From Gracilaria vermiculophylla (lineage: Eukaryota; Rhodophyta; Florideophyceae; Gracilariales; Gracilariaceae): DNA of 55,303 nucleotides. The stretch covers positions 2,005,500 through 2,060,802 of the forward strand of contig JAHNZQ020000181.1 in assembly GCA_019155205.2 (NCBI GenBank), read 5' to 3'. A program made the translations under genes and the position numbers. Below the pieces are notes generated by a model. The model ran no database searches. It saw nothing but the letters and a program-made list of their open reading frames with translations, and was not told the origin of the DNA. Positions 28,186 to 39,203 of this stretch are shown in pieces. Every line of letters begins with the position of its first letter. Within the stretch, counting starts at the first letter, position 1.

Positions 28186-29308
28186 CAGTGCGTTTCATAT
28201 TCATATCACGCCTAAAAAACGCGCCAAAGAAGTACTGTAGTGCGCCTTTTGCATAACAAATAAGTAAAAGTCGGTTCATAACCTTATCACTACATCAATA
28301 ACATCCATCGTTATGGCTCGAGGATCACCTCTTTTGCGCTCCGAACAGCTTGAAATCATAGAACTAAAAGCTAATAGAAAATCCTATGTTGAAATGGGCC
28401 GACTTTTAAAACGTCATCCGGTCACAATCCTCCGTTTCCTTAAAAATCCAGCAACCTGTAGGACAAAAAAAAACCCACAGGGCGTCCACACCTTTTGAGT
28501 CCTGCAAAAAAATGCGGTAAAAACAGAAACTAAGTCGAGAAAAAGTTTCATGCAATAAATTGCAAAAACCTTAAACTAAATTGTTTCTAAGTCAACTATT
28601 TGACACAAAACCAATAAGAAAACTTTGTTTAAGTATAAAAAAAATGATAAAAAACTTCTTCTAGAGGATAATCATAAGCAAAAATCAATATATTGGTATG
28701 CAAACATGACTTACTGGGAAAATCAATGAGAAACAGTTCTTTTTTTCTGAGAAAAATAAATTCAACTTGGATGGTCGAGATTGTTTTAAATTTTGTAGGT
28801 ATGATCTAAGAAATTAATGCTATGCATTTCGGTCAAGAAATTCTGAAGGCAGTTTTGTAATGGTATGGCCTGGCATATCAAAATATGAAAAAACAGATAT
28901 TGCACATATTGAAAACAAACTAGACTCTGCATGCTATCAAAAAGTCGTTTATAACTATAATCTATCTCAAGGATATTTTATACACGAAAGAAGAGTTATT
29001 TTCAAGCAAGATTAAGCACCAGTACAAAAATCTAAAATGGTGTCATATTGGCTACAAGAAGCAAATATTATGGTAATGGATTGGCCAGCACGCTTCCCAG
29101 ACGCAAACGCCATTGAACAAAGATGGGTTTTATTATCAAGAATGGTTTGTGGCCATGGAAGGCAGTTTAGCACAATTTTTGGTTTGTAAAACTGTGCTTA
29201 GAATTGCTGGGACAATTCTTTTATTTGGATCGTCGATGGGTACAATACTTCGATGCCCAAACGCTTTATTTGCATTATTCAGCAAAAAGGTGGAAATATT
29301 AGTCACTG
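28186..29308 (+). mobile_element. Tc1/mariner-type DNA transposon relic
   Basis: The AT-rich stretch holds pieces of a Tc1 transposase in order. The left end reads CAGTGCGTTTCATATTC after a TA. A degraded inverted match ending CACTG lies at about 29290-29308. The span of about 1.1 kb fits the family. The boundaries are approximate because the ends are decayed. Confidence 0.65.
28313..29220 (+). pseudogene. Tc1-like transposase, multiply interrupted
   Basis: It starts with an ATG at 28313 and a helix-turn-helix region (RSEQLEIIELKANRKSY, ILRFLKNP), then a stop at 28496. Beyond several stops and frameshifts, family blocks reappear: NKFNLDGRDCFKFC near 28755, SFVMVWPGISKYEKTDI near 28850, and DWPARFPDANAIEQRW near 29080, which is the classic block before the last acidic residue of the DDE triad. 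Codons are AT-rich compared with host genes. It cannot encode an active enzyme as it stands. Confidence 0.8.
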
Positions 29309-29352
29309 ACTCGCAAAAAGAGACTTAAACTTAACCCTTTTGACCCGGCTCA

Positions 29353-29378
29353 CTTATGGCTACGATGGTAGCCATAAG
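29353..29378. repeat. Subterminal palindrome, left copy 1
   Basis: Perfect arms CTTATGGCTAC and GTAGCCATAAG surround a 4-base loop. Similar palindromes lie at 29453-29478 and 31760-31785. Confidence 0.85.
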
Positions 29379-29452
29379 CGTAGTACATCATTGGGCATAT
29401 TACGCTCAACATCCAGATTAATTGGTGGTGAGTGTGCCATGTGTTTCTTCTG

Positions 29453-29478
29453 CTTATGCCTATCATAGTAGCCATAAG
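29453..29478. repeat. Subterminal palindrome, left copy 2
   Basis: Imperfect copy of the same palindrome (CTTATGCCTA ... TAGCCATAAG), exactly 100 bases from copy 1. Confidence 0.75.
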
Positions 29479-29757
29479 TATACTTTGCAACAATTGGTAG
29501 GGGAGAAAACGATTGATATTCTGAACCAATGAATGCTAACTTTATGGCAACATAATCCACGAGATAAGGCATTCATCCAAACAATACGCACAATCTGCGT
29601 ATACAAAACCCTGAGCCAAATTCACCACCATACCGTACATTACCCGCCAAATGTGGGGGCCATTCTTTCTCACACACAACGGCATTCACATGATCCTTTA
29701 CCGGCAACTTCGAGGCATATAGCTTCCGAGCATATCATATTCGCAACCGTGATCATC

Positions 29758-31016
29758 ATGGCAGAAAGTGATTCACAGGTTCCGCAAAATTCTGTCGAGT
29801 GCAATTTTCAGTGCGCTGGAACATCGCAAAAACTTTTGCAAGACGAGGATGAATTTCTTGTCACAGCGCTAGGGCGTGTTGAACAGCAAACTATATACGA
29901 AACAGTACCGTACTGTGCCAGTTGGAAACGGTGCAGTGGTCTATATCTTAGGAAAGAAGATCTGATCCGCCGCTCATACGCTCACAATAAAGAGCTTGGT
30001 CTATTTCATTTGATGCTGAACCTTTCCTATCTCAACTGCGTGCGGTCTTGGACGAGTGCAGAGCTTATTAAACGCGGCAAAAAAAGGACACCGTTGAGAA
30101 TGGAGGAACTACTGGCGTACTTTGGTCTCGAACTAGCTACTTCTGTGCACCGGTTAAACCACCTGCGAGATTATTGGTGTCAGTCAGACCTTCTCAACAT
30201 TCCGTTCTTTCAGAAAGTCATGGGAAGAGATATGTTTCTGAACATAAGATCCGCACTCCGGATGTATGCTACATATAATTCTGATGTTGCTGTCACAGAC
30301 CCCCTGTGGCATAGTCGCCAAATTCTCGAGCACTTTGCAAGAAATGCTGCTACACTGGCCGTTCCTGTTGGTATAAGTACGCTCGACGAGAACACAATTC
30401 GTTGCAAAGGCCGAACAGCCGCTCGTTCGTACATGACGTCCAAACCAGTAAGGTTTGGAATTAGATTTTATGCAGTAGTTGGCTGGTCGCATGCTTATCT
30501 ACACAGCTTCCAAGACAACGGATCAGGTAATAAGTCCGGGCAGACACCAGTCTAACGGTACACAAATGTGTTTCGAAACCTGCGGGGTGCGATAGACCGA
30601 GAACTAGACGAAGAGCTGGTGGGTAAGACGAAACCTAGTGCATTGTGGTGCGCACAAATGGCGCACCAAACACAGCTTCATCCTACTCCTACGACCGGCC
30701 ATTTGATGGTGATGGATAATTTTTATACGCGCCATACATTGGCGCGACAGTTGGCAGCTCTCACTGATGGCGAATATAAAATCTTGGGCACGGTTCGCTA
30801 CAACAATGGGGATGGTATCAACAGGCCGGCATTGAAGGAAGCTATGGAGAGTCTGAGGCATGCATAAAGAGGAGAATGGAGACTAGTTTAAGTTTACGAC
30901 AAGAGCAGAGAGCTATCATTACCACCCACAATTGAAGAGCATGCTGGGTTTGTTGTTTTCAAAGACCGGGCGGTCGTGTCCTTCTACACAAACGACCTGG
31001 CCGGAACACCATCTTT
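29758..31016 (+). pseudogene. piggyBac transposase (DDE_Tnp_1_7), three in-frame stops, cut by gap
   Basis: The likely start is the ATG at 29758 (MAESDSQVPQ); the frame is open upstream to another ATG at 29533. One frame runs to the gap at 31017 with TAA stops at 30553, 30865 and 30889 and no frameshift. All three catalytic aspartates are visible: in STLDENTIRCKGR (codon 30385), in MVMDNFYTRH (30715) and in VSFYTNDLAG (30994). The downstream part is lost in the N gap. Family members excise and insert at TTAA. The three stops make this copy inactive unless the sequence is wrong. Confidence 0.9.
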
Positions 31017-31116
31017 NNNNNNNNNNNNNNNNNNNNNNNNNNNNNNNNNNNNNNNNNNNNNNNNNNNNNNNNNNNNNNNNNNNNNNNNNNNNNNNNNNNN
31101 NNNNNNNNNNNNNNNN
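31017..31116. other. Assembly gap (100 N)
   Basis: Exactly 100 N, a placeholder length, so the true size is unknown. It falls at the 3' end of the transposase and cuts the minus-strand frame next to it. Confidence 0.99.
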
Positions 31117-31404
31117 CGCCGGACCTATCTGCATCCAGTAGCAGGGCGTTCCGCCACAGCGAATGCAGGTAACGTCTTCATTGTGTACAGAAACTGATGT
31201 AATCTCTTCCGTTGGGTTTGTGTTTGTTGTTACTACCGAAACGTTCTCGGCTTTTTGCGTCACACTGATTGAAACAGGAACGTGAATCGCTCTGCTTGCT
31301 GGCGGGCTATGCCCCTTAGACCCGTTGGTACAATGACTACCTGTTTCCCGTAAAACCAATCCACACAAGTTTGCACTGGGCTGTACGTTTTGCCGGCCTT
31401 CCAT
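31117..31404 (-). CDS. Candidate second frame inside piggyBac, antisense, cut by gap
   Basis: The ATG at 31404 opens a frame of 96 residues that runs into the N gap. It begins MEGRQNVQPSANLCGLVL and ends with DVTCIRCGGTPCYWMQ before the gap, a Cys-x2-Cys-x4-Cys cluster. The frame is open upstream on the same strand as well. It could be an accessory protein of the element, or a chance frame opposite a lost transposase tail. No family recognised. Confidence 0.35.
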
Positions 31405-31759
31405 ATTCACAGCACAAAGGCATGCGGCCGAGCGGCAAGTATGGCGAGAAAAGCTTGCAGTCCGGTGGATTCGGAGTGACTGCGGTCTGCAGTCTGGGGT
31501 GCGGGGGCGACAATGAATGCGAAACAGGAACGGCGCAAACAAAGAGAGGCAACAGCGGAGAAGAGCCGAAGGAGCTGTGGCAAGAATGGAGTGGAAAACT
31601 TGACACACGGACGACGCGAAGCAAGTGTGATGAGGAGACAAAGCCAGACGAGTCGCGAGAGTGGTGGTGGAAAGTCAGTCACGTATGTGTTCAATCTTCA
31701 TTGTAATGTGCACCGCCCTATTGCTCGTCATACTAATGGCCCAATTTCATTGGGCTGCT

Positions 31760-31785
31760 CTTATGGCTACGATTGCAGCCATAAG
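31760..31785. repeat. Subterminal palindrome, right copy
   Basis: Same palindrome as the two at the left end, with one mismatch between arms, located 20 bases from the right end of the element. Confidence 0.8.
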
Positions 31786-31809
31786 AACTTTCAGGTTCAA
31801 AAGGGTCAA

Positions 31810-33910
31810 TAAAGCTGTTATAATTTTACAACTGTTTTTGGATTTGAATTTGTTTAAAACCTTGATTTTTTTGTCGTACAGTTCCAAATTCACAATTTTT
31901 GAACTTCGACACCGACCTGATATGATTTTGAAATAGACTGTACCTCGCTGTTACTTCGCACCTGATGCGCGAAACTCTCAGTCGCAAGTTAAAATCTGAC
32001 AGGACCTCCGTCTTGTAGCCTGTCTGTTGACACGCCTTGTTTTGTGCCGGCCTGGGGTGCCGCAGGGTGAATAATTTGCCCTCATATCTTGTGACCCTCG
32101 TGCCACCTTCGCTTCTCGTCGGTTACCTTGAGGCGGCATATATTGCTCTTGAATGACTTACCAACACTTGCGTGCACTGCTACTACTCATTTATCTGAGT
32201 CTTCACTCTCTGCGTCAATTGCTGCCTACGATAGTTATGGGCCCAGACTCGTAGACGTTGACCATTTTTAATTCAGCCGATCCACCGCATTTTCATCCTA
32301 TTCTTGATATACAAGAATGACGTAGGCCTGTGTAAAGCTTGGTAGAAACCATTTCTTCCCTGCACATAAATGAAGCTATGGTTCTTATCACACGCTATAT
32401 GCTACTCGCGCTATAGAGCTCTAAAATTGAACTCTTCCAACTGTATATGAATGAATTATAGCTAAAGGGCAGCCAAAGACTCTTCTGGGTTTAAAACAAG
32501 ATGACAGCTCAATTAATTAGGGAGATGGTCGAAACGGTTGCTGTTAATTCCCTTACGTGAGTGCAGTCGCTTTCAATATCGTCTTATAAATATGATAATT
32601 GTTGCAGTCATCAAATAGATATATCACTTGCTAGTTCTTTATCAGGTTTTAGAGGTCTTGTTTCGGACCATTTAATGCGTTGTGGGCTTTTGTTTTCAAA
32701 TTCGGTTGGAGGCATTTTGACAAATAGTATTTTAAATTATTCATTGAACAAAGAGCCTTTGACAAGTTTCAAATGTCAACCGACTGTCCACGCTCAGGAG
32801 GAAGAGATATCGGAACACAAAGCTGACTCACATAGTGTGACTATCGGTTTGCAAGCTGCAATGTATTTATTTAGTGCGACGTCTAAACATAGTTCATTGA
32901 CGTCTCTAAAAGTGTCTGTAAGTTGTCCAGCTTAGCTTGTTGTGCTGGACAACTTGCAACTTTGTTCTAGATTTCTTTAAGGTGGAGAATCTAAATTTTA
33001 GATAAAGGCAAGGTGCTCTCGATTAACAAGGGCATCAGGCAACTTAAGTAAAGTTTTATTCAACGTACCGTCTGTCTAATCCTATTCATTTCACACAGCT
33101 CTTTTTAGAAACTTGCATTGTTTCAACATAGTTATGATAATCTTCATATTGTAAGAGCCATGGTTATGAGAAGATGAATAACTTTGATGCACATTTTACG
33201 ACCAAACTCCAGCTCTTATTCACCTGCAAAACGTTTTCGAAGATTGTTGCAAACTTGAAAATTGCTTTGGGTCAAAAGATCATGGGAGAAGTGGTTTCTC
33301 TGATTCAAAATCTCCTATTTCTTTCGCACAGGTGTCTTTTGAACTACAATGACGCTTTCACGGTGACCTGAAAACTTTATTTGCCACCAAGGTCACTCTT
33401 TAACTTTATCTATTGTGCTGAAGTCGAGAGTAGTGTAACGGGCTACGAATTTTGTTGTGCAGAACAAAAGGTGGCCCACTTTTTGTCTCTTCTTAACCTA
33501 AACGTATTTTTTATTCAAATTTAAGAGACAAAAAGCAGATATGTCCACGATTCAGTCAAAAACTACGTTCTAGCTAACGTAAGCGCGGCCCTAGAAACAC
33601 GGGCAGCCGTGCTTCTGTTTCATTATTTTTTAATGATTGTCACGATCTCTGCCACACCCGCGGGAATGGTGACTGCTACCAGCTCAACTGGAAGCGAGCT
33701 GCCTACCACTTGATGGGGACTAAGTCCTATTAGTTCTCTCCTGCTGATTTCATAGTCCAAGCCCATATGCTAGAGTACCCCGAAAAACGGGCGTGCACCC
33801 CAATGACTTCAAATGGAAACAGCCCAATATCTTCGGAAACAGCCAAGGTTTAATCGAACTTATTACTTGGAAGTGAAAACATCCCAATCCGTTTTCTTAA
33901 ACGAGCGAAA
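31810..33910. other. AT-rich region without recognisable genes
   Basis: About 2.1 kb with short frames only. The longest, 32561-32935, starts at a GTG and shows no motif. A perfect 12-bp hairpin lies at 32920-32955. The surroundings suggest decayed mobile DNA, but no domain was identified. Confidence 0.5.
32920..32955. repeat. Perfect hairpin, 12-bp arms, 12-base loop
   Basis: AAGTTGTCCAGC and GCTGGACAACTT flank a 12-base loop. Function unknown. Confidence 0.75.
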
Positions 33911-35340
33911 TCATCGAATGCAGTTTTGAACCATTCTATTTATGATTTCGGAATCTCTATCTGTTCGAAAATATTTATAGGAGAAGGTACGTGTCTTCAA
34001 TCTGCACACGTCTCTCAATGAACGCCAGAAGTGGGAAATAAAATGGGGGTGGCAATCAATTGTAATTGAGTTGGGCAGACCATGGTGCGGATAGATATGA
34101 GTGAAAAAGGTTTTTGTCGCCTCTGGTGCTGTATACGTCTCTTTGCTAGACACAAAACGAACTCTTCTTGACATCCTGTTCACCCAGGTAGGAATACCAT
34201 TATATCCACGGTTCGTCTTTGGAAGTTTGGAAATGATTTCATTGTCAACTATACCAAATCCGCAAGTTGGGACTGGAAGAGAGGTTGGATAATTCAATTT
34301 CTGTCTATGAAATTCCTTCTGTTGTTGACATATAATGCAACCATTGCAATATAGCTTCACATCACTTGCTTTATGATTCATGTGAAACTCATAAAAACCC
34401 GCGAAAGTCTTTCCAAATACAAAATGACCACCTACTTTGGAACAATAGGCCCTTTCCACGATTTGCTGACGGCAGGAAGACGGTAGAAAAAGTTTTCCAT
34501 TGTACAGCAGTCCCATCCTTGCTGGAAGAAAAGACAACATGAGCTCAATCCGCTTATGATGCTTAGGATCCTCAGGCCAATTGCCTACCAGCGCTGCATG
34601 TATCGAACCAAAGAATTGACCCTACTCATACTTCGACGGAGCGCCTTAAAGCTCAAAAAATGACAAAGTCAGAAATTGGATCTGCTGGAACACTGCACGA
34701 TCTGGGACAAGACATAAAACGTCGCCAGGAACATGCTGCTTCCTCTACACAGGTTCATGTTGTGACTGTTGAACGTAGCCAAAACATCCAGGCAGCCCGC
34801 CTCACGGTGAATTGGCAACTTCTTTTTCATATAATTTTCAACAAATTGATTCTCCGTGTAAACATCGAAAGTGAATTCTTCCAGCTGACAACGGAATCAC
34901 TGCATGGCAAAACATAAGCGCCCAAATCTTGCCCTCATTTGCCATATAATTGCACTCAGCCATGGTTAGTTTGCGAGATGTATAGGCTATGGCACCATCA
35001 TGACTATCGTCGCCGAAATGGGTGAGAGTAGCGCCAACCGCCATTTGCAAAGCATCAATGTAAAGGCCAAACGATTTTGACCAACCTGGAGTAACACAAA
35101 CTGCAGCGGAGATAAACGTTTCCCTCCATTCCAAAAAGGTTCGGTCACACTCTTGATTCTAATCTCTGATACTCGAGCTTTTGCCTGTAAGCTTGGTGAG
35201 TGATACAGCCTGCAAGAAGAACTGTATGACTAGGCGCCGAAGAAACTTAATAAGCCCAAAGTAACTGCAAAGCTCAGTAACATTTATATGTCATGGTCGG
35301 TTCTGAATTCTCTCAGATTTCCCTAGATGGACGATGAGCC
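33911..35340 (-). pseudogene. Degraded Ty3/gypsy pol fragment (RNase H and integrase)
   Basis: Reading the minus strand from about 35330 down, an RNase H segment is visible (FGLYIDALQMAVGATLTHF, AYTSRKLTMAECNYMANEG). At 34540-33911 there is an integrase with a broken zinc-binding part (LYCNGCIICQQQ) and a core remnant (HGLPNSITIDCHPHFISHFW), where the second catalytic Asp appears replaced. It is more AT-rich and more decayed than the chromovirus on its right, so probably an older or different lineage. No LTR pair could be assigned. Confidence 0.75.
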
Positions 35341-35404
35341 CTTCACATTTAACTTTAAAGCGAATAAATTCTGTCTCAGATGTAATAAAGGAGTGTTTCT
35401 TTGG

Positions 35405-35869
35405 TGAGATATACTGTGTCAGTCTTTCTTTTGAGGCGGTGGCACACAACGTCCGTGAGGAAGTTTTGGAGACTCCAAAGGCGCGAATCCTTAAAGGTGG
35501 TATCCGGTACTCGTGGTCACGAACCAGAGAAATCCTGAAAGGGTGTCCGCAAGCCCCAAGTGGAGAAGGGCGTTCAATGGGCGGACAAGGCCCCTACAGG
35601 CACTGCTATGAGGCAACCTGATGATCGGCGGCTTAGAAACCAGAAGGCCTTCGACAAGAGTTTTCAATCGTAAAAAGTAAAGGATGAGTCAAGGGCGTTT
35701 GGTTCACTTCCCCCAGAGATGGAGCTCAACGGGCAGATTAAGTACCGTGCCAGGAGCCCGCCTCGACGGGTCTCGCTACTGCTATAATTACCTGCACCAA
35801 TTAACGAAAGTATATCTAAATACTACAATTCCTCAAGGAGAATATCACCTTGGGATCCACAGTACTACA
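35405..35869 (-). repeat. LTR copy 1 (3' LTR of the chromovirus)
   Basis: It shares long blocks with 44556-46926, for example GGATCGGCGGCTTAGAAACC (here with a one-base change) and GGAGCCCGCCTCG. It ends GTACTACA at 35869 like the other copies. The left end is degraded, so the start is approximate. It is the most divergent of the four copies together with copy 4. Confidence 0.75.
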
Positions 35870-36101
35870 TACTTCCTTTCCTAAATTGCACAACGTCCTC
35901 GAGGTGCTTCTTCTCACATTTCGACCCTTAAGTGGCTCTTAATTGCGGTAACGTCATAACGATCTTCTCAGAATGCGATACATCCCGTCTTCTAGGTGAT
36001 TCCCATATACTCCCCAGTCCTCGCGCAATGGACCGACCGCAGGTTCGCATATCTCCTTTTAGGCTTTTTTGGGTCCCTATCTCTCCTTGACATAGCCTCA
36101 T

Positions 36102-38473
36102 TTGCTCCATCTTGGCGTACCCCGCTGGCGCTACGGCGCCAGGTGGCGGTGTTTTCTTGCGCGCAACCCGAGTGTCGTCCATACGGCGCAAACGTTCTGC
36201 GTTAGCGGCCAGGGCATGAGAACGTCTGGCCTATTCGTCGATTTCTCCTCGTGGTGTTGTGCCGCCGATCCTCTTCACCGCGCTCGACACTACAATCCTC
36301 TCAAGGATCTCTTCCGGAAAACGCCCGAGTCGTCGTGTCCACTCGTTGACCACCTTGTGGAGGTGTCTAAATTCATAACCTTCTCTCCTGCACTACCGTC
36401 AGCTTCCGTCGAGTATGTACTCGCTCCTTTTCGTGGTGCCCATTTCCTCCCTTGCGGTTCCTTGTCCGTCTCCTCGGCGTTTTCCGTGTTGGTGTCGTGA
36501 CTCGGCTTTCTCCCCTGTCGAGCGTAGTACGGCTGGCCGCTCCCCCAGTGTCGTACCGTCAATCTCCTCTGCTGCTTCTACACATTCATCCTTCGTCCTA
36601 CCAACTACGTACCTCTTCGGGATGACTTGTCCGGCCCAGGCTCCTATGTCTCCGTTCGATCCTGATGTGTATCACACCTCCACCGGTGCTCCACTCCGCT
36701 AAGGGGAGTACTTCGACCATCCTGGCACACGGATCTTTTTGCCGTTCCGCGACAGGCGCGTCAGTCTCCCTTGCTCCGTGGAATATTACATTGAACATTT
36801 CGGATCGTACCTTCAAGCACTGCGATTCTGCGACAGACCAGAGGTCGCTTGGAATAACCAGAAGCGGAACCGGGTGGACGCCTTTCGCGCTCAGTGGCTC
36901 CACAATTTGGTGCACGTTGGCTACGATTCGATCACGGTGGGGCACTGCGACAGTTTGGACCACACGTGTGCCAAAGAGCGCGAGATACAGACGCCACTCC
37001 AATTGCTCCAGCCCAGAGAAAGCGCTCACCAGCGAGCGGGGCGTCTTGGAATCATCGCCGATGGACCCTCTGCCCTTGCGTGATTGCAGTTCTATTTCAC
37101 TTACGATCGCCTCTACTGTCTCAATCGCAACCGATGGGGGACCCATCCTGCGGATGAGACCCGAGTACCGAACGCCTCTGGGTACTTCTTTGGTTGGCAG
37201 AATACGGAGTTTCATTACATGTTTTCCGAGCAACGTCCGAATTATTACCTCAAAATGAACCAATCTTGGAGAAATCATTGGGTCTCCCCACACCTCTGTG
37301 TTGCGACGTCCATCAAGGTCTCGTATCACACCTCAGAGGTTCTTGGTCCACATGACTCCTTGGAACGGTTCATCATGTTTATCGTCACGATAGAATTCGC
37401 GGTTGGCACTCTAGCGGCGTATCTCCAGGCAGCGGACGAGGGCGTCACATCCTACACTCGGTGTTGCGACGGTCGCTTCTACTGAGATTCCTTGTATCAG
37501 TCTACCGCCGGATATTTGTTCCCCCTGTCGATGCCAATTATCAAGGTCCCCCGCTCGTTAGGGATCCAGAACCTAACCGCATGGAGCGAATCCGAGGCGG
37601 AGACGATGATGGATTACAATTTTCAGGTGGTGTGAAAGGATACGCCGGGCTTTTCTTGGTATGATTATGGCGAAGACCAGTTTCACCTTATTGTGAGGAG
37701 CCCCGATAGAGATGGTGACGTGCGAGCCCACCCGGCCTTTACCCGCCTTGGATGTTCTCTGGATCCTCAGGTGCTACTGCTGTGTGTTTCTGATTGTGAT
37801 CCTATGCAGAGTCTGGCCATCCGTACGCCACTCCCGTCGCCGGCTCCGTCGTAGGACGTTGATGCGCTCCCCGAGGTGGTGGCGCGGCCTCCAGCACCGA
37901 TGGCAAGTGTGACTTCTATTAAGGAGGACGAGACTACTCCCATCCCGGCTGCTCCGACCCCGGTGGTGCAGCCCCGTTTGAGGGGCGTTCCGGTTCTGGT
38001 TACTCAGCATCGCCTGCGGAGCGTCCCGGCTCCTGTACTGGTGTCATATCCTGTGCCGGATGTACCGTTCTTGTCCTCGCCGTCTTCTATGGCCGTGCCG
38101 GTAGCATCCACTCGGTAGTCTACCATTCCAACTGCTCTGCCGTTTGCGACTCCTTCTGTGGCGGCTTTCATGCTGCCGGAAGGGATTTTCGCTTCCGGCG
38201 AATCTCCGGGCGGGTCGTTCTCCGTGGCTTGTGGTACCGCCTTTCAAGAGTTGGTGCAGGCATGTCTTGTGATGGGTCGCCCTGCACCCGCCTCTCCTGT
38301 AAAGGCCCTGCGCGATGCTTGTGACTGGGTCCTCGAACTGCACAGGGCACGGGCGGACCGAGCCCTGATGGCCTGCCATTAAGAAATGCCTGAAGGAGTT
38401 CACTGAGATCATTACTCTCGCAACGAAGGCTCGCCTAGATGCCGAGTATGCTACATGGTCCGGCAATTCATAG
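36102..38473 (+). pseudogene. Long decayed frame antisense to the chromovirus genes
   Basis: On the plus strand one frame carries coherent protein-like sequence from about 36490 to 38380. It is broken only by stops at 36700, 37081, 37483, 37636, 37852 and 38116. The preceding part (36102-36490) and the tail (38383-38473, KKCLKEFTEIITLATKARL) lie in a third frame, joined by one shift each. The order is an N-terminal region rich in aromatic residues (SVEYYIEHFGSYLQALRF; TEFHYMFSEQRPNYYLKMNQ), a Pro/Val/Thr-rich linker (about 37860-38115), and a helical C-terminus (ALRDACDWVLELHRARADRA). I recognise no family. The minus strand is also open over 36598-37329, so strand assignment rests on composition. 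It could be an accessory antisense gene of the element or captured host sequence. Confidence 0.5.
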
Positions 38474-38793
38474 GCGCCAAACCCCGGAGTTGGGGGTTCG
38501 CCAACGTAGCAACCGAGTAAAATACACATGAGGTGGAGCAAAGGTCTCTGACTGGTGATTACAATATGAATTGGCGATGCCCTAGCCCCCAGCGAGAAGA
38601 GGTGCCGCCACAAAAGCGTACGACAAGCAGGCAACGGCGGCTTGAAGGTGAAAATGAGGACTCCAGTTGATGGGGACATAGCGGAGATCGAAAATCCATC
38701 CCGGCTAGGAGCCCCTCTCCCTATCCTGAACGGAAATGCATATGCGGAAACTCGTTTCCGGTCCAGATTGGCGTGGTATCGTCGGAGGAAATT

Positions 38794-38940
38794 CTACGAG
38801 ACGTGTCCCGGAGGTTTTTCCGTGTCATGATTTGGTATGTGCCCGTAGCAGCGGACGCAGTACAGTATTTTGGCAGGTGTCTGTCGCTGAGAAACAATAT
38901 GGTCCACCGCATGAAGGATATAACCTTGAGGGGCCATGGT
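38794..38940 (-). pseudogene. Chromodomain-like C-terminus of the integrase
   Basis: The minus-strand reading ILYCVRCYGHIPNHDTEKPP fits the chromodomain pattern YLVRWKGYxxxxDTWEP, with VDHIVSQRQTP before it as the first strand. Two aromatic cage positions are replaced (W to C, W to K), so methyl-lysine binding by this copy is doubtful. Its position after the integrase core marks the element as a chromovirus. Confidence 0.65.
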
Positions 38941-39203
38941 GGCGTCTGGCGCTTCCATCAATGCTTCATCGAGAGGGGTCATACGATTTCCAGTATCCAT
39001 CAGTGTCGTCGCTCTTGAGGTTGTTGGAGTAGGAATATCCGCGGGTGGCCCTTGGGTTGGGGTGGTAGACGTCCCTATTAAGCCGGTCGTTGGGACTTTC
39101 GTCACCCGATCGCGACCGACGACGTCTCGGAGCTGGTTTAATTTGATGAGGACAGTAGCCCTGTAGGTGTCAAGGATTTCGGAAGGCCTTGCGATGTTTT
39201 GCT

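Larger units (their letters stand above)
29331..31809 (+). mobile_element. piggyBac-type DNA transposon with TTAA-type ends
   Basis: The left end is TTAA (29331-29334) followed by CCCTTTTGACCC. The right end reads inward as CCCTTTTGAACC and is flanked by TCAA (31806-31809), a one-base change from TTAA. Ends of CCC type next to TTAA are diagnostic for piggyBac. The visible length is about 2.47 kb including a 100-N gap, typical of the family. It encloses a transposase pseudogene on the plus strand and a candidate second frame on the minus strand. Subterminal palindromes occur near both ends. Confidence 0.9.

Noticed and set aside
30553..30891. Reassigned TAA codon, because all three piggyBac stops are TAA
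   Set aside because: Host genes here (carrier, VID27, MFS) end at TAA, so it is a normal stop; decay is the simpler view.
32561..32935. 124-residue plus-strand frame
   Set aside because: It starts at GTG, has no motif, and lies in AT-rich DNA of decayed appearance.
36700..38118. RIP-like C-to-T mutation as source of the stops
   Set aside because: Every stop codon can arise from CAA, CAG or CGA by one C-to-T change, so the pattern is uninformative without other copies.
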